DNA of 5,560 nucleotides, taken from Pseudolysobacter sp. Its GTDB lineage: Bacteria > Pseudomonadota > Gammaproteobacteria > Xanthomonadales > Rhodanobacteraceae. Made by a program: the position numbers and the translations under genes. Location of the stretch: assembly GCA_025351985.1 (NCBI GenBank), contig JANXUW010000733.1, forward strand, positions 1 through 5,560, given 5' to 3'. This document shows positions 5,489-5,560 of the stretch, in pieces. Below the pieces are notes generated by a model. It saw only the letters and a list, made by a program, of their open reading frames with translations. It was not told the DNA's origin and ran no database searches. Within the stretch, counting starts at the first letter, position 1, and every line of letters starts with the position of its first letter.

Positions 5489-5560
5489 AACCACTCCCAA
5501 AAACTACTGCGCTCGGTATTTTGCACGAGGGCGGTGCTCAGAATCCTCATGTACGAAAAG
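5489..5560. other. Intergenic tail with no supported gene
   Basis: These 72 bases follow the lipoprotein stop and run to the window end. They are less GC-rich than the coding sequence. A four-base stem (CTCG 5512-5515 with CGAG 5526-5529, ten-base loop, no T-run) is too weak for a terminator. Short open frames enter on the minus strand, ending at 5504 and 5485, but they are too short to support a gene. Confidence 0.5.

Noticed and set aside
5512..5529. CTCG/CGAG stem after the lipoprotein gene as a terminator
   Set aside because: Four base pairs, a ten-base loop and no T-run are too weak.
5485..5560. Possible C-terminal end of a convergent minus-strand gene entering from the right
   Set aside because: Only about 18-25 codons are visible in either open frame, with no recognisable motif, and one frame overlaps the lipoprotein stop.

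Overview
The window is a GC-rich, almost fully coding stretch with every gene on the + strand. In order it carries the 3' part of gshB (glutathione synthetase), a TonB-family energy transducer, yqgE (UPF0301/AlgH family), ruvX (yqgF), pyrB (aspartate carbamoyltransferase catalytic chain) and a large uncharacterised lipoprotein gene. The protein sequences and the gene order gshB-tonB-yqgE-ruvX-pyrB point to a gammaproteobacterium. The PyrB N-terminus and the pyrB gene without pyrI, pyrR or pyrC resemble the Lysobacterales (Xanthomonadaceae/Rhodanobacteraceae) as I recall them. This placement is inference from memory, not a search.

Layout. Bases 2-742 are gshB, cut off at its 5' end by the window edge. 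tonB (739-1644) starts on a GTG that overlaps the gshB stop by four bases, so the two are probably translationally coupled. A 72-base gap with a -10-like TACAAT very close to the next ATG precedes yqgE (1717-2280). ruvX (2302-2721) follows after 21 bases and is probably co-transcribed with yqgE. A 71-base gap contains the best promoter of the window (GTTACA, 17 bases, GATAAT with an extended TG), which should drive pyrB (2793-3740) with a leader of only about 20-25 bases. After another 71 bases, which include a 12-base perfect palindrome and a weak -10, comes the lipoprotein gene (3812-5488). The last 72 bases hold no gene I can support.

How the genes relate. gshB makes glutathione. The TonB protein couples inner-membrane energy to the outer membrane, although no exbB/exbD partner is in the window. 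YqgE is a conserved protein of unclear biochemistry. RuvX/YqgF is an RNase H-fold nuclease linked to 16S rRNA maturation. PyrB catalyses the committed step of pyrimidine synthesis. The first five genes are an old conserved neighbourhood, seen also beside the pilGHIJ chemosensory cluster of Pseudomonas aeruginosa, rather than one pathway.

The window looks like ordinary chromosomal backbone. I see no mobile element, CRISPR array, tRNA or rRNA. The points most worth a second look are the uncharacterised lipoprotein, which appears by eye to be an internal duplication, the lack of clear Shine-Dalgarno sequences with short or leaderless 5' ends, and a pyrB gene without its usual regulatory or structural partners.
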